Positions 1 through 12,827 of a stretch of 64,000 nucleotides of DNA are shown piece after piece (position 1 is the first letter of the stretch; the number at the start of each line of letters is the position of its first letter). Origin of the DNA: Setomelanomma holmii (taxonomy: Eukaryota; Ascomycota; Dothideomycetes; Pleosporales; Phaeosphaeriaceae); contig ML978194.1 of assembly GCA_010015745.1 (NCBI GenBank), forward strand, positions 186,001 to 250,000, written 5' to 3'. Both the position numbers and the translations under genes were made by a program. The notes under the pieces are model-generated. The model was not told the DNA's origin. It did no database searches and worked only from the letters and a program-made list of their open reading frames with translations.

Positions 1-1194
1 TGAGCGATGCAGATGTAGTGGAAGATATTATGTGGGTCCTTTGCCAAAGACGTACCCTCGATAAGACGATTGAAGTTAGGGGTGAAAGTTGCGTTTTCGA
101 ACGTCTTGTGATCCTGAACCAGATCCATTGCCTGGAACGTTGTGTCCGCAATGGGAATGTCGATCTTGAAGTGCAGTTCAGCGACCGTATTAAACCACGC
201 AGTCGGCCATGCCATATTTCTGTCCATCGCGAACATCAGCCAAAGTGTGCGACGATACTCCTCCTTCACAGCTCTTGACACTTCCGGCTTTTCTTGGCAA
301 TGTCGATTCTGGACGCCGGCGTGCATACCCATAGGCTTCATACCTGGGCTCACAGCATTACTTGCGTCCATGCGATTTATGCCTAGAGCGACAGCTTGTC
401 TCCAAGCCTTTCCGAGAAACAGCCAGCCAGCAGAGAAATCGCCGGTGGTATAAGCATGAAGTATGAGCACCAGGGCAGCCTGAATGGTACGAAGCGCTGG
501 ATGAGGGTCTCGTTGCGTGAGGTCATAGTTGAACTTTGCTTGCGCATACCAGTCCTTTCCCCTCTTCTGGACAGACGCATCGGGATGATAGCGCGCCGCC
601 ACACAGCATATAGCGTATAGAATCAGCGGGGATTCTTTCTCCAGGATTCCCTCTTGTAGTAGTGTCTCAAAGCTGCCACGATGAAATATTGGAAACATGT
701 GATAGAGATGATCGAAGAAGAGCTGGACCAGTTCCTGCAGGAGCTCGTGCGGTGGTAGCCGGAAGTTGTCCATGACATTTTGCTGGTCGGTGGCAGTCTC
801 TGCATGTTGAGTTGAGATTGTCGACGGGTACTCGGTTGTCCTTGCGACGAACAAGTCAAAGTTTGAGCCTGGTAGCTGCAGGAAGTCCAAATTCTCTAAC
901 TGGTCAAAATTCGGTATGAGCGGACCAGTCGGGTTCCTAGTTGAGAGCGCCTCTGCGTGCGGAGTTCGAGCGCGATGTTCATCTTCCCGCGGTCCTGTAG
1001 CTGCATACTCACAAGCAATCCCCCATTTTCTGCATGGAGAGCAAGAAGGTCTTTCACCCTATCGATGATCAGCGGTTTATTTGCCGGATGATATCATACA
1101 AAAGACGGACGTCGCACTTCTTCTTGCGCTGCCTACAGCTTTTGCAGGCTTGTTTACGTTTCGTGACGGATGCAGGTATTGTGAGGGTCTGCAT
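1..1194 (-). CDS. Zn2Cys6 fungal transcription factor, 3' part outside window
   Basis: Nuclear DNA-binding regulator of the Gal4-type class; target genes unknown. The first exon (1111-1194) encodes the start of the zinc cluster, CKSCRQRKKKCD. A 52-bp intron (1059-1110) splits it, and the second exon continues GERPSCSPCRKWGIAC, giving C-x2-C-x6-C-x6-C-x2-C-x6-C. Further along exon 2 is the fungal transcription factor middle homology region, recognisable from FPIFHRGSFETLL and LILYAICCVAARYHP, then AGWLFLGKAWRQAVALGINR. The frame stays open to the window edge, so the C terminus is missing. I chose ATG 1194 because the longer open frame upstream has no ATG. There is no adjacent biosynthetic cluster that would suggest targets. 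The family call is firm; the specific role is unknown. Confidence 0.9.
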
Positions 1195-1589
1195 AATCAA
1201 GACGTGGGATGAGGATGGATGAGCTGCACTCGTTCTGAGGTGAAAGGAGCTACAGGTGGGCGGAAATAGCTCGGACTTTAAGCACCGCTCGAGCTGTGGC
1301 AGGAGCGACACAAGATCCTGTAAGGACTTGTGATTTTTCAACTACTTTCTCTTTGATCCTTCTTGGAGCTTCCATATATCCACTCTACTGTCATTAACTC
1401 AGCAGCTCGTGATACATCAGCGCGCTTTGCTTCAAGTATCTCATAACTTCGCATTGTTGGTCGTATGGCTACCATATGTTGCAAGGGGTGAACTTCACTC
1501 ATAACACATTGCTGCTGGATTCAATGGCTATGTAGTCAACTCTGAAGTGTGTGCGAACTTCGATGGGTATCAAACGCTTGTGTACGCCC
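1195..1589. other. Intergenic region, no gene seen
   Basis: This lies between two minus-strand genes and probably holds the 5' leader and promoter of the zinc-cluster gene and the 3' end of the next gene. I see no conserved coding frame. Confidence 0.5.
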
Positions 1590-3686
1590 TCACAAAGGAT
1601 CCGCAACCATATAACCAGGTGTACGCCCGCCTATTCTAGCCTCCCCCAACGACTTACCTTCTTGATTCACATACCCACCAGCAACAGTCGGGTCGGTCCG
1701 TCCCAAGACCCTGATTGTTGATTTGAGCTTCTCATGCTTCACATCTCTTTGATATCTCTTCCACGCATCGCGCGCATCTCTGGCCTTATCGAAGATACCG
1801 ATGTGAGCCCCATGCTTGTGCGTGCCATCGTCCTCAGTCGCACTGTCGGTTCGTTTATGACTTCTCCAAGGTGCACTTTCGAATAGTACTGGTGATGATG
1901 TCGGTGACATGTTTGACATGCGAGACTGTTGAGGTGGCAGTGGCGCTGTGCGGGGTAGTACTAATTCCTGGGCCAACGGCGATGTCGCTGGTGAAGGTGT
2001 GTTTGAGCGCGACTGAGTTGAAGAGGGCGAGCCAAATGACGTCCGCAACCTCTTGTTGACGGCTACCGCTGGAGCAACTGGTGAGTGTGAATGCTCGCTG
2101 TACAGAGATGTCCGTCTCTTTTCGCTGGTGCACATCTCAGACCCCGGAAATTCACCATACGAGCTCGACGACGGGTATTCCAAGGGCGGAGAAATGTCGC
2201 GAAAGCTCGTACGTTGTGATTGGGGTGTTGGGATCGGCGTGTGACGCACTATCGCGAGTCCGCCGGGAAGACGGAACAGCGGCGTGGGCTGTTCATGAGC
2301 TGGGGAAGTTGAGGGCGGCGTAGGCTGGAATGGGATCGATGGAGACCTTGATCGTGCTGTTTCACTGTTTATAGCTCTGACGCGCTTTATGCTCGATCGT
2401 AGACCTCTAACTTTCGGGATAAAATCGTTTAAGTGAACGTCCTTAGTATGAGGTCGGTTGACTCCGAAGAGTACGGCCTTCTTGCGTGCTGACACCGTAG
2501 GCTCACTCGCCGACCGGGGCTGCTCATCATCATGGAGACCAGATCGCTTCGGGGCTTGAGTCAGCTGATGCAGAGTGACCCAAGACGAGATCTTCTGATG
2601 TCGCCTTTTCTTGGCTACCACAACAGACTCCACTGCATGCCCCTTCGAATTGCCGCTGTTATTCGAAGAGCCATCGTGGTCTTTCCTCCAAGATAGTGGG
2701 AGAGGTATCAGGTCATGGTGCTTCGAAGATGGTGCCAAGACAGCGTTTCGGCCATCGCAAGAGTGTTCGTTCTTGTTGTATCTGGGACTCGAGTTTCGTG
2801 AGGCGTAGACATGAGCTTCGTGATACTGGTCGGCGAGAACATTGTGGTAGTCCTGAGAAACACTGAGCTGTCGTAGCTTTTCGTTTAGCTCGGTGTCTTC
2901 TGGTGTATCCTCTATCTCAGGGCTTGCGCTGTTGAGGGGCTGTAATTGCTGTACTCGCATCAACAGGTTAGGAGGATATTCGTCCCGTAACTGAGGCGAG
3001 TCAGAGCGTTCAGACCTTTCTCCCCATCCCGTGCTTTTTTCGCTAGAGGACTCGATACCCAGCGATGCGAATGCTTTCTGCTTTGTCGACAAATTTGATG
3101 TTCGCATCGCAAAGTCTGATGATGGAGAGGGCGAGAGAGCATGGGTTCCTGCATCGTCTGTTGGCTCGGGACATGGATTTGGGGTTGCCAACAAAGGCGT
3201 CGCGTTTGGAGACTTCGATTTCGGGAACATGAGAAAGCCAGTATCGCTCTCTCCCGAAGGCGTTGAAAACGGCGACGAGCGAGAAGGGTGTCGAGGTGGT
3301 CGCAGCAACGGTGTGTCGTGGGCCCGCTCCTCAATAGTTTCAAGATGAGGAGGGCTGTGTGGGATCACCACACTATAGGGCCAAGGCGCGGCCTCTAGCA
3401 TGTCGAATACTCCTGGCGACGGCTCAGGCAGCAACGGCGCGTAGTTTCGAGTCGTGAATATAGGTGATGTTTGAGGCTCTTGATGAAGTGTACTGGGACC
3501 TTCCCATGCAGCGGGTGGTTTCCAGGAAATGGTGCTGGCACTTCGATCGGGTGGCGTTCGTGGCAGAGGTGCTACATTGATTGGCGATGTTGGTGTCGGT
3601 GGCAACGGCTTGTCATTGTCGTGCAATCCGGGGTTTGGCGGTGCAGTGTGAATGAACGACTTGAACGATTGTACAGGGCGCTCCAT
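1590..3686 (-). CDS. Large disordered protein of unknown function
   Basis: A single uninterrupted frame of about 698 residues from ATG 3686 (MERPVQSFKSF). An in-frame extension to ATG 3755 is possible. Most of the protein is low complexity, rich in Ser, Pro, Thr and Arg, with many PxxP and SP/TP motifs (for example KPLPPTPTSP near the N terminus) and no transmembrane segment or signal peptide. Only the last ~70 residues look ordered and charged: KARDARDAWKRYQRDVKHEK followed by IRVLGRTDPTVAGGYV. This C-terminal block is the likely conserved part. The many SP/TP sites would suit a phosphorylated scaffold or a regulator, but that is inference and I do not recognise a named family. It is clearly protein-coding from frame length and codon use. 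Confidence 0.8.
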   Translation of the reverse strand: MERPVQSFKSFIHTAPPNPGLHDNDKPLPPTPTSPINVAPLPRTPPDRSASTISWKPPAAWEGPSTLHQEPQTSPIFTTRNYAPLLPEPSPGVFDMLEAAPWPYSVVIPHSPPHLETIEERAHDTPLLRPPRHPSRSSPFSTPSGESDTGFLMFPKSKSPNATPLLATPNPCPEPTDDAGTHALSPSPSSDFAMRTSNLSTKQKAFASLGIESSSEKSTGWGERSERSDSPQLRDEYPPNLLMRVQQLQPLNSASPEIEDTPEDTELNEKLRQLSVSQDYHNVLADQYHEAHVYASRNSSPRYNKNEHSCDGRNAVLAPSSKHHDLIPLPLSWRKDHDGSSNNSGNSKGHAVESVVVAKKRRHQKISSWVTLHQLTQAPKRSGLHDDEQPRSASEPTVSARKKAVLFGVNRPHTKDVHLNDFIPKVRGLRSSIKRVRAINSETARSRSPSIPFQPTPPSTSPAHEQPTPLFRLPGGLAIVRHTPIPTPQSQRTSFRDISPPLEYPSSSSYGEFPGSEMCTSEKRRTSLYSEHSHSPVAPAVAVNKRLRTSFGSPSSTQSRSNTPSPATSPLAQELVLPRTAPLPPQQSRMSNMSPTSSPVLFESAPWRSHKRTDSATEDDGTHKHGAHIGIFDKARDARDAWKRYQRDVKHEKLKSTIRVLGRTDPTVAGGYVNQEGKSLGEARIGGRTPGYMVADPL

Positions 3687-5351
3687 CCCTCTCAGAGAGG
3701 ACGTCCATAAGATATGCTGCTTAACTGGGGTTAATCGCTCTTGTCTAGTATTCATTCCTCGGTGTCGCGAACAGCAAAGCAAGGGAAGATCTGCCTACCA
3801 GGAAGTCCTTCTCGAAGATTGCCAAACAAAGAAATGAGATGCGCGTCATCGTACGTGGGCATTGACGAAAGCGGTTATGCTTAGACTTCCCCAATGGCGA
3901 ACAAAGACGAGCATTGTGATGTTGCATCGACGAGACTGACGAAAACAGTGGGACCTGTGGACCATACAGCTGCGCACCTGCAGAATACTCCGCAACACTG
4001 TCCCTGCGCACAAAGGTAAAATGTAACGATGTAGATCTGGCTAGGCTGACTGTCTCATACCATAGGAGACATGGTGGATACCAATGGCGAACTGCGGATT
4101 GAAGTGCAAGCACTCTCCCACCCAGGAGAAAAAGCTGCGGATAAGGGAACTGTCTCGCAATCAAGCAACAGCACCCACGACAGGGCGACATAATATGTCT
4201 GATTTTTCTTCAATATAGCTAAATCTCATAGGGTTTCCCGAAGTACTACAGAGTATTCACGCCTACCTGTTGTGATACTGCGCGCAACTTATGTTGCTCG
4301 AAGGTTGTGGTCTTATCCGTGGTTTATGCTCCTACGTATAAGGTACTGAAGTGTCCGTAACTGGTAGCAACCTTAGAATGTCAGTAATCGATGAGCTACA
4401 GAGTCCCCTCCTCGAAATTTCGATTGCAGTTGTTGCTTGGTTGTACAGAGTGTACGGAGGGAATTTTCTTAGCCCTTGTTTGATGAAATGTGGATGAAAG
4501 CATCGAGAGGATTGCGATCGGCCGCATCCGGTGAAGCGAGTTGAGGTTAAGGAAGACACGATAAGTCAACTAGCAGCAGTTATCGGCGTCTCTTTGATAC
4601 TGTATCTTCCAACGTTCGTCCAGCATAACGGTCTTTCATATCGTACTAATAGCAATGTTGTTCCGTTGATTTGTTGTGACATTATGCTCAGAGAACGTCG
4701 GGGCGCCCTCTCGGAGAGACTTGACCACCCACGCCCGATCCGACCAGAGTGCTTGGCGTCTCTCGGGGGAAAGTCTGCCCGCTTCACCTCAACAGCAGCT
4801 CCACCTGGGCAGCCGCATCCAGCAACAGTCGCGCACGCAACGTGCGCAGCGGCGTCTTGTCTGTGATTCGCATTACGATCGATTCCTTCCGGTAATCTGC
4901 AGATGTTATTGGCTCTTCGGCATTATTCGCACGTAAAAGGCTGTGGTTCACGACCAGCTGCGCGCTTCACCATACCCGAACGGGTACTCCATTCGCGAAA
5001 CTCTGCCTGTCATCCCAACACAGCTAGCGGCGACTGATAGGGCTGCTCCAAGATGTCCGACATGTTTACTGCCTGATGCTCAACGTTCCTCCGACCTTCA
5101 TAATCATGGCCATGATGCGTGTATGCGATGCCCAACGTTATGCCGAGTCAACGATGTGGCTTGCGGAGTCCCATCTCTGTACGACGCACGTTCTTGGAGT
5201 TCATATATATGTGCAATGAACTTCATGGCAGTGTTGTATCACACAACAAGCTCACAGCAAAGGGTCACATCCAGCAATTATCCATCAGTTGTTGCCCCAA
5301 CCGCATTTCAATATTCTGAACACACCTTGATCTCGTCGACCCCATCACGAC
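3687..5351. other. Intergenic region, no supported gene
   Basis: The spacer separates the divergently transcribed disordered-protein gene and the MFS transporter, so it probably holds both promoters. Open frames of up to about 150 codons occur here (for example minus strand 3745-4191, plus strand 4943-5398), but they show no recognisable domain and overlap one another or flanking genes. Confidence 0.5.
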
Positions 5352-7090
5352 ATGGCGACTCCATCTTCACAGTCGCTCGCGGACGAGCTGAAGCCTGAGG
5401 TCCCTCTGACAGAGTCACTCAATGACTCGACATCAGAGAAGTCACAAGCATCAATACCAGAAAAGTTTCAGCCAGGATGGCGCTTCTTGGCCGCCTTTGG
5501 CAGTCTTTGTATCATCACATTGATGGCTGCTCTTGATGCTACGTCAATATCAGTAGCACTTCCTGTATGCCTTCAGACTCACAAGATGCTGCTATATCGA
5601 AAGCTAATACCTTCTAGATCATGGCTAGAGCTGTTGGTGGCTCCGCGATCGAAGCCTTCTGGGCAGGCACATCGTTTCTCCTGACATCGACCATTTTCCA
5701 ACCAATCCTGGGGAGCTTCTCACACATCTTCGGCCGTAAGGCTTTGATCTATATTAGTCTGGGATTCTTCCTCGCCGGCTCCATCATTCCCGCCGTAGCG
5801 ACAAACTTCACTGTCATCCTAGTCGGTCGATCCATTCAAGGTGTAGGAGGCGGCGGCATCATCAGCTTGACTGAGCTGGTCGTCGTCGACACTGTCCCTC
5901 TTCGTGAGCGCGGCAAGTGGTTCAGCTTCTTCGGTGCCATGTGGTCCGTCGGAACAGTGGCAGGACCTCTGCTTAGTGGAGGCTTCTCTCAGAACGTGAG
6001 CTGGCGCTGGGTGTTCTGGATCAATTTACCATTTCTCGGACTTGGAGCTGTTTTGATCACCATCTTCTTGCAGCTTCATCAAAGACACGATGACTTCCTC
6101 AACAAACTGAAGGAAGTTGACTGGATCGGCATGGTCCTCTTCCTTGCCTCTACCACGGGCTTCCTCATTCCCATCACTTGGGGCGGAGTACAATATCCTT
6201 GGGACTCATGGCGAACACTAGTCCCACTGATCGTTTGCGCCTTCGGTCTGGTCGCCTTCGTGATTCACGTCGAATACTTCGCCGCACACCCACTCATTCG
6301 CACCTCGGTCTTCAAGAACAAGTCGGCAGCGATCCTGTTTGTGACCACGACAATCCACGGCATACTTCTCTGGGCAATTTTATACTATATGCCTCTATAC
6401 TTCGAAGCAGTCAAGGGTATGGGACCTATACTCGCAGGAGTTAGCATGTTCCCTTGGACGTTCACTGTGGCTCCAGGCTCTGTGGCTACAGGTATCGCAA
6501 TTGCTGTGACCGGCAAGTATCGTTGGGCCAATTGGGCCGGCTGGTTCCTTGCAACCCTCGGCGTTGGTCTACTCATCATGCTCAAGCCCGAAACCTCCAC
6601 CGTCTCTTGGGTCTTCTTGAACCTTGTCGGTGGCATTGGTACCGGTATCCTGTTCCCAGCTATGGCTCTTGCAGTACAAGCCTCGGCAGCAGTCAAAGAC
6701 CAGGCGTACGCCGCCAACATGTTCTCCTTCTTCCGTGCCTTTGGACAGACTCTTGGTGTCGCCATTGGTGGTGTCATCTTCCAGAACCAGATGAAGAAGA
6801 AGCTACTCACCTACCCACTTCTCTCGGACATGGCGGGCGTGTATTCTAAGGACGCTGCTGGCCTTGTTCAGATCATCAAGGAGATGCCCGCCGGTCTGAT
6901 GAAGGAGCAGTTGAGGGAGAGTTACACGGATGCACTCAAGTACATCTGGATTGTCATGACAGTACTCGCCGCGGTCTCGCTCATTGCGACTCTGTTCATT
7001 GACGAGTACGATATGAACACAGTTATGGATACTGAGATGGGCTTCAAGGACAAGGACAAGGTCAAGGATGTGGAGAAGGAAGAGCACTAG
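5352..7090 (+). CDS. MFS multidrug/toxin exporter, DHA2-like (14-TM type)
   Basis: Proton-coupled plasma-membrane exporter of the major facilitator superfamily. Two exons, 5352-5564 and 5618-7090, joined across a 53-bp phase-0 intron, give 561 residues. A hydrophilic N terminus (about 40 residues) leads into TM1, LAAFGSLCIITLMAALDATS, with the D-A-T motif typical of drug:H+ antiporters. FGRKALIYISLG matches MFS motif A, and GRSIQGVGGGGIISL matches the TM4 region of drug exporters. WRWVFWINLPF is a common hallmark of DHA2/TRI12-like fungal pumps. The tail is acidic and lysine-rich (KDKDKVKDVEKEEH). No biosynthetic enzymes lie next to it, so the substrate cannot be inferred. The family is certain; the subfamily is likely. 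Confidence 0.93.
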
Positions 7091-9073
7091 AGCCCTGCAT
7101 CAACCCACCGATAAGGCTCCCGAAGGAGTTGGTTGGAATCTTGTTCAGCATTAGCGCGGCGTTCGTCATACAACATAGACGTAGATAATGACTCTGTTAA
7201 GCATGTACCAAATAATCTATAATCTTCACCTCTTATCAGGTCCAGCAAGATTTCGTGATTGATCATTTGCTTTCCTTGATTCACCACGAAGCCTGAATGC
7301 ATCCACTGCACTATCAACAAAGAAGGAGCAGGTGAGAGATGAGCGCGGAAGACTCTGAGCAGTCATTTAGAGTCGGGAAACTTCTCATACGGCTACTGAA
7401 GATTTCCGAGAAGAACTATCACCGATCACGAAATATTGCTAACCTTGCGCTCTCACACTGTTCGTTGACGCAAGTGTGTCTATGCTGGAATCGATGACTG
7501 GTCGCATATAATGCAAGCCAGGATCTAGACTCACATCAAGCATGCAGTCGTGTCAGAAGTGACCAGGATTCATTGTGAAACAGCCGTTGGGAGCCATGGC
7601 AGCCAGTGCAAGGGTCGGAGCGTGGTGACGGGTGGGAGGGGCCCTTGCATCATGACGAAAATCGTGAGCGACGTCGCCATCGTGATGTCTTGAGCCTGCT
7701 CGTGGTTATCGCTTTCGATAACGAGTGATGCATCTGATCTGTAGACCCAGTTCTTGGTGACCGAGAGTATCGCAGTACGGTGATGGAGCTGCTGATGGTT
7801 TTCATCATTTTAGATAGTGGTGATTTCAGGATGTCCCACTTGCTTGAGGCACCACGACCAAACGGCCGGAGTCTCGAGTATCAAGGCGGGAAGGAAAGGC
7901 GCTGGTGGTGCTGTTTCCGTCCAAGACGTTGACATCCCATGCGGGTACCAAATGCCTGGCATCATCGCTGGAAAGGTTATGTATGGATGTATATGGATTG
8001 TGCATCGCCACGACGACACCACGCGTCGATGTCTGTGCGCAATCGGAACATTTTGCAGTGCGAGGAGCACCCTGTCTCACTCGTGAATATGAAGTGAGGT
8101 CGCGATAACAAAAGCGTGAAAGAAGCATTGTTATACTGCGGCCGCAAGGACTCGCTACCCCAATAGTTACTGTGTCAAAACCAGCCACGATGCGGGCGGG
8201 CGCGCAACGTGAGGACAAATTGATGGGACACACGCTAGACCCTTTTAACGGATGAGTATCCGGGATAAAGGGATCCTGCTGCGATCGCCAGCCGCTCGCT
8301 CTATTTCCTGTTTGCCACCCCAAGTCTGCCATCTCGCGACAAACGACGACACCCTCAGCGCAGAAGCATTCGAGAACTGCAATTGTCCTGGCTTTTCGAA
8401 TTGCGCTTGGTGTGGTGTGAGAGTGAGCGTCGAATCACATTTCACCGTTGGTCGTGCGCAACCAGACCCTAGTGCTAGTCCCGCATTCCAGTCCAATCAC
8501 GTCGTCCCGTCAACTCCACCCCAGCTCCCAAATCACCGACGACTGCACAAGCTCGCTCGTCTGCCCGCGCTGCCCCGGCACCTTCCCCTTGGACGCGAAC
8601 TGCGACAATCTGACAACACCCTCGCAGCGCCTTCGTGAGGCTGTTCTTTCGGTTTCTTGCACAGCGCATCCCTCACCTCAGTCATTCGTTTCAGAATCTG
8701 CGAGCAATCGATACAGCAAACCCTTACAACGGGCACCTAATTCACATTGCACCCAGTGCCAAGCGACTGCATCATCGACCTACCGGCTCCTCTCGACCCG
8801 CGCCATCGATTGCAGGAACGATCCGCGCGCCTTCCTCAACTCACAAAGTAGGCAGGACCACCCCTCGTGCCTTCACGATAGTCAATTGACTGGCGCACCA
8901 GGTGTGGAAGTCGCCCATTGTCGCTCCTTCCCGCGCTCGCGATCGACGCATCCCGACAGCAAACCGCCCGTCGATCCTGGTCATGAGTGTGGCCACCACC
9001 ATATAACGAACCTTTTCCGCCACTCACATACACCACACTGTAGTATTCTTTCCACATCACCGCCCGCGCCACG
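7091..9073. other. Intergenic region upstream of RAX2
   Basis: Almost 2 kb between the MFS gene and RAX2. The part from about 8250 on is C-rich and pyrimidine-rich on the plus strand and probably includes a long RAX2 leader and promoter. Open frames such as 8448-9077 (+) and 7826-8332 (-) have no recognisable domain and are not called. Confidence 0.45.
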
Positions 9074-12000
9074 ATGAGGGAGTCCTTCGCTTCCCTCCTG
9101 GCCACGGGCGCCGGCAAATTTGCCCTTTCGCTGCTCCTCGCGTCGGCGCCTCTCACGTCGGCATTCACATTCAAGCAGGTACCGTCGCCCAATCTTGATC
9201 TCAATGATCTTGGCCGGATAGCTTTTGCTGGAGATTTCGACGCGATATCGCTATATCAATATGAGGGCCAGACGCAGGAAACCCCGAGCCGCAACGGCAC
9301 ATTACTCTCGCGATATCCCAATGGCGTCTTCGCATCAATAAACACGACCGATGCCGACATCAAGGCCATGTGCAGCCTGAACATCAATGGCACCGAGCGC
9401 ATTGTCTTTGCTGGCAACTTCACCGGTGTTGGAAGCATGCCCACTCCAGGTGGCATTGCGCTACTAAATACCACAAGCGGTCAGGTGCAAGCGTATCCAG
9501 GCCTGGATGGGTCCGTCAACACTCTATTCTGCGACAAAAGCGCCGGCCAGGTCTATGTTGGTGGATTGTTCAGGGGACTCAACTCCACCAATGCGATTGT
9601 CTGGAAAGATGGCTGGCAAGAGCTGTCCTTTTCCGGTTTCAATGGCGCCGTCCACTCCATTACTCAGAGCCCCAACGGCAACATAATATTTGGCGGAGAG
9701 TTCAACGGTATCGGCAGCGGCAATGCGACTGTGGCTACAGATAACGCCACCCAGATCATCCCTATCAGCAGCGCGAACGTCTCCGCCCAGACCAGCTCAG
9801 GACTACCAGGCTTCACCGACCCCAAGGTCATCACTTGCAAGAGTGATTTCACCACACAAGGCGCCGACAACACATGGCTTCTCTCCGACAGTGCGCCTGG
9901 CTTCTGGAAAGCCGACTTTGGCTTTGGCTTCGAGCCAACTAGGTTGAAGTTGTACAACACGGACTACCAGAACCGTGGCACCAAGACCTGGCGGTTCACT
10001 GCGCTTCCAGATGGCGGTATCATGAACATGTCCTACGTCGATCCTTCCAATGGCCGAGTCTCATACTGCGACGCTAGATGTCCCCTTCCAGAGAAGAACA
10101 CAACTGCACAGGAATTCACCTTCGTTAATGTCGTTGGTATGAACTCCTTCAGGATCGATGTTTCGGATTGGTACGGCTCGGGCGCGGGCTTAAACGGCAT
10201 CCAGCTCTTCCAAGATGCCATTTACTCGTATGCTATTAACGACTTTAACGAGCCGGCGAACTGTGGACCTACTACTGCGAGGTCCAGCGCCAGCGTCACT
10301 GGGAACTGGCAGGTCACACCGTCCCACCAGAGCTACGCTCAGTATCTCACGACCGTCCTCCAAGGCAGCCCTATCGACACTACTTCAGCTGCCGTTACGT
10401 TCCTTCCCGACCTGAAGCAATCTGGTAACTACTCCGTCACGATGTACACACCAGGGTGTCAAGGTGACGGTACATGTGGCAACAGAGGTCGAGTGAACGT
10501 GACAGCGACCATGGCGAACGGCGTGACCCAACAGGAGACCCTTTGGCAGACGAACAACTTCGACAAGTACGACGAAGTCTACAATGGCTACATTGATGCG
10601 ACTAGTGGCTTCCGACCCAATGTTGTGCTTCGACCCGCCGCTGATCAAGGCCCTACTGTCACTTTCGTCGCCCAGCGAGTTCGATTTACTCTACTGAAGG
10701 CCACTTCCGGCAATATCAACGGCCTTTTTGAGTATAAGCTAGGCGAAAGTCTTGATGCACAAGATCTGTCTAGTTCAGTCATCAATTCTGCTGGCGCTAG
10801 CCTTCAGCCACGAGAGAAAGCTTTCGTGACCAGTGTCGCTGCCGATAGTCAAAACCTTTACGTCGCCGGTAACTTCTCCACCAGTGATGGTCGGAACAAT
10901 GTCTTCTCCATTGGCAAGGATGCGACTAAACCTTCCGCTCTTCCTGGAAACGGTCTAAACAGTCAGGTCATGACCCTGTACCACAACGACAGCACGCTGT
11001 ACATGGGCGGCAACTTCACGAATACCGCAAACAACGATGCTCAAGGACTCAACGGCGTCGCTGCTCTGATCGGCAACCAATGGCGGCCTCTTGGAGCGGG
11101 TGTCAACGGTGTCGTACTGTACCTCGTCCCATTCTCACTCAACATCACCGCCAATCACCCAGAGCAGGTCCTAGCTGTCAGCGGCTTCTTCAACCGTGTC
11201 AACGCATTCGGCAACAACTCTGCGACCAGCGTTCAGGACTTCGCCGTATGGGTACCGTCTCGCGGAAACTGGCTGCACAATCTGAACTTCTACTCGCTCG
11301 CAATGTCAGGTCGTCTGATGACGTTTGCTGACGTGACTGGAGGTGATCGCTGGTTTGGTGGATCCGTCTCTTCAGGCGCTCTTCTTGCTAGTGGTACGGC
11401 TGAGCTGCAGAGCAGTGGTGGCGACCTGTCACTCCGTGCATTCCCCGTAAGTCTGCAGGCCCAGCAGACGCAGAGCGGTTCGAAACGGAAGCGTGCCATT
11501 TTGCAAGGTCAAGACATGAACACCACTGGCGTCCGCACAGGTACCTTTTACAAAGAAAACGGCGCCAACAAGACTATTCTCGCTGGGCATTTCGCAACGA
11601 CTGGAGCAGACGGTCAGAACATCACCAATGTCGTGATCATTGATGGAGCGAACGGAGACAGGCTCACCGGCTTCGGCGAACAGCTCGATGCAAATTCTAC
11701 TTTCACAGCCTTGGCTATTTCGGACAACGTCCTGTTCGCTGGAGGCATTGTTACAGGACAACTCAACAACAATCGTGTCGCAGGTCTCGTCGCATACGAC
11801 CTCGGCTCCAATAACTTCGTGTCTACCCAGCCGCCGGCTCTCCAGGGACAAAATGTCACGGTCAACTCAATCTCTCCAAGGCCAAAGTCCAAGGATATCT
11901 ATGTTGGTGGTCAATTCCAGGCTGCCGGTGCACTGAGCTGTAGTGCAGTTTGCGTTTGGAACACCGATCGAAGCCAATGGACGAGCCCAGGCAATGGTCT

Positions 12001-12827
12001 TTCTGGCGAAGTGTCTTCCCTGACATGGGTTGCGGACAACAAGCTCTACATTGCCGGCAACCTGACATCCGGAAACAATGTCACTAAGATCCTCTCATTC
12101 GACTCGAATAGCAACCAGTTCACTGTCGTACCTGGAGCGAGCGATCTCCCAGGGCCAGTCAATGCCTTGACCATCGCAACGGGCAATGGCAACGAACTTT
12201 GGGCTGCTGGAACAGGCAGTGACGGCACGGCTTACCTTCAGCGCTTTGATGGTCAGAAATGGATACCCGTCGACAGCAAGCTCTTCGGCCAGGGCACCGA
12301 CATTCGCGGCATTCAGGTCCTCAGTCTGTCACAGAATCACGGCAAATCTGATCTGATCGATCAAGGCCAGGACCTCCTGCTTATGGGCAAGATCACTATC
12401 ACTAACTTCGGCACCGTTTCTGGTGCTCTCTACAATGGAACCAGTCTCGTGCCCTTCCTTCTCGCAACCAAGGGCGCAGATGGTCAGACTACGGATGGCA
12501 GCTTGTCATCCATCTTCGTGGAGAACCCCAACTCGTTTTTCATGCAGTCCAGTATGTGTAAATCCTCAATGTAAAAACGGAATGCCGCTAACAACCACAG
12601 ACAAGCATCTTGCGCTCTGGGCCATTGTGCTCATCGGTCTCGCTATCGCTCTCGTTCTCACGTTCTTGCTCGTCGTGGCTGGTATCGTCCTCGAATGGTA
12701 CCGCAAAAAGGCCAAAGGCTACTCACCTGCCCCACAATCGTACCCCGACCGGCTTGGCAACGTAGGCCGCTTGCCGCCGGAGCAACTGTTCGGGACTCTA
12801 CAGGGTCCACGAGCACCAGCGATATAA
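9074..12827 (+). CDS. RAX2: RAX2-like cell polarity protein
   Basis: Large type I membrane protein that marks sites of polarised growth (bud-site or hyphal-tip landmark). Two exons, 9074-12551 and 12601-12827, with a 49-bp intron, give about 1234 residues. The N terminus has a signal peptide (FALSLLLASAPLTSAF). The long ectodomain has kelch/beta-propeller-like repeats of the form VYVGGLFRGLNSTNAI, LYVAGNFSTSDG, LYMGGNFTNTAN and IYVGGQFQAAGALSC, with many N-glycosylation sequons. A single membrane span, ALWAIVLIGLAIALVLTFLL, is encoded in exon 2, followed by a short cytoplasmic tail with RLPPEQLFGTL. Without the intron the frame would stop before the membrane span, so the splice is well supported. 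Length and order match fungal Rax2. Confidence 0.93.

Noticed and set aside
3745..4191. 148-codon minus-strand frame upstream of the disordered-protein gene
   Set aside because: It begins on an ATG but has no domain, overlaps the likely 5' leader of the next gene and has irregular composition.
8448..9077. 209-codon plus-strand frame just before RAX2
   Set aside because: It overlaps the RAX2 start in another frame; Ser/Pro/His-rich content reflects C-rich leader sequence.
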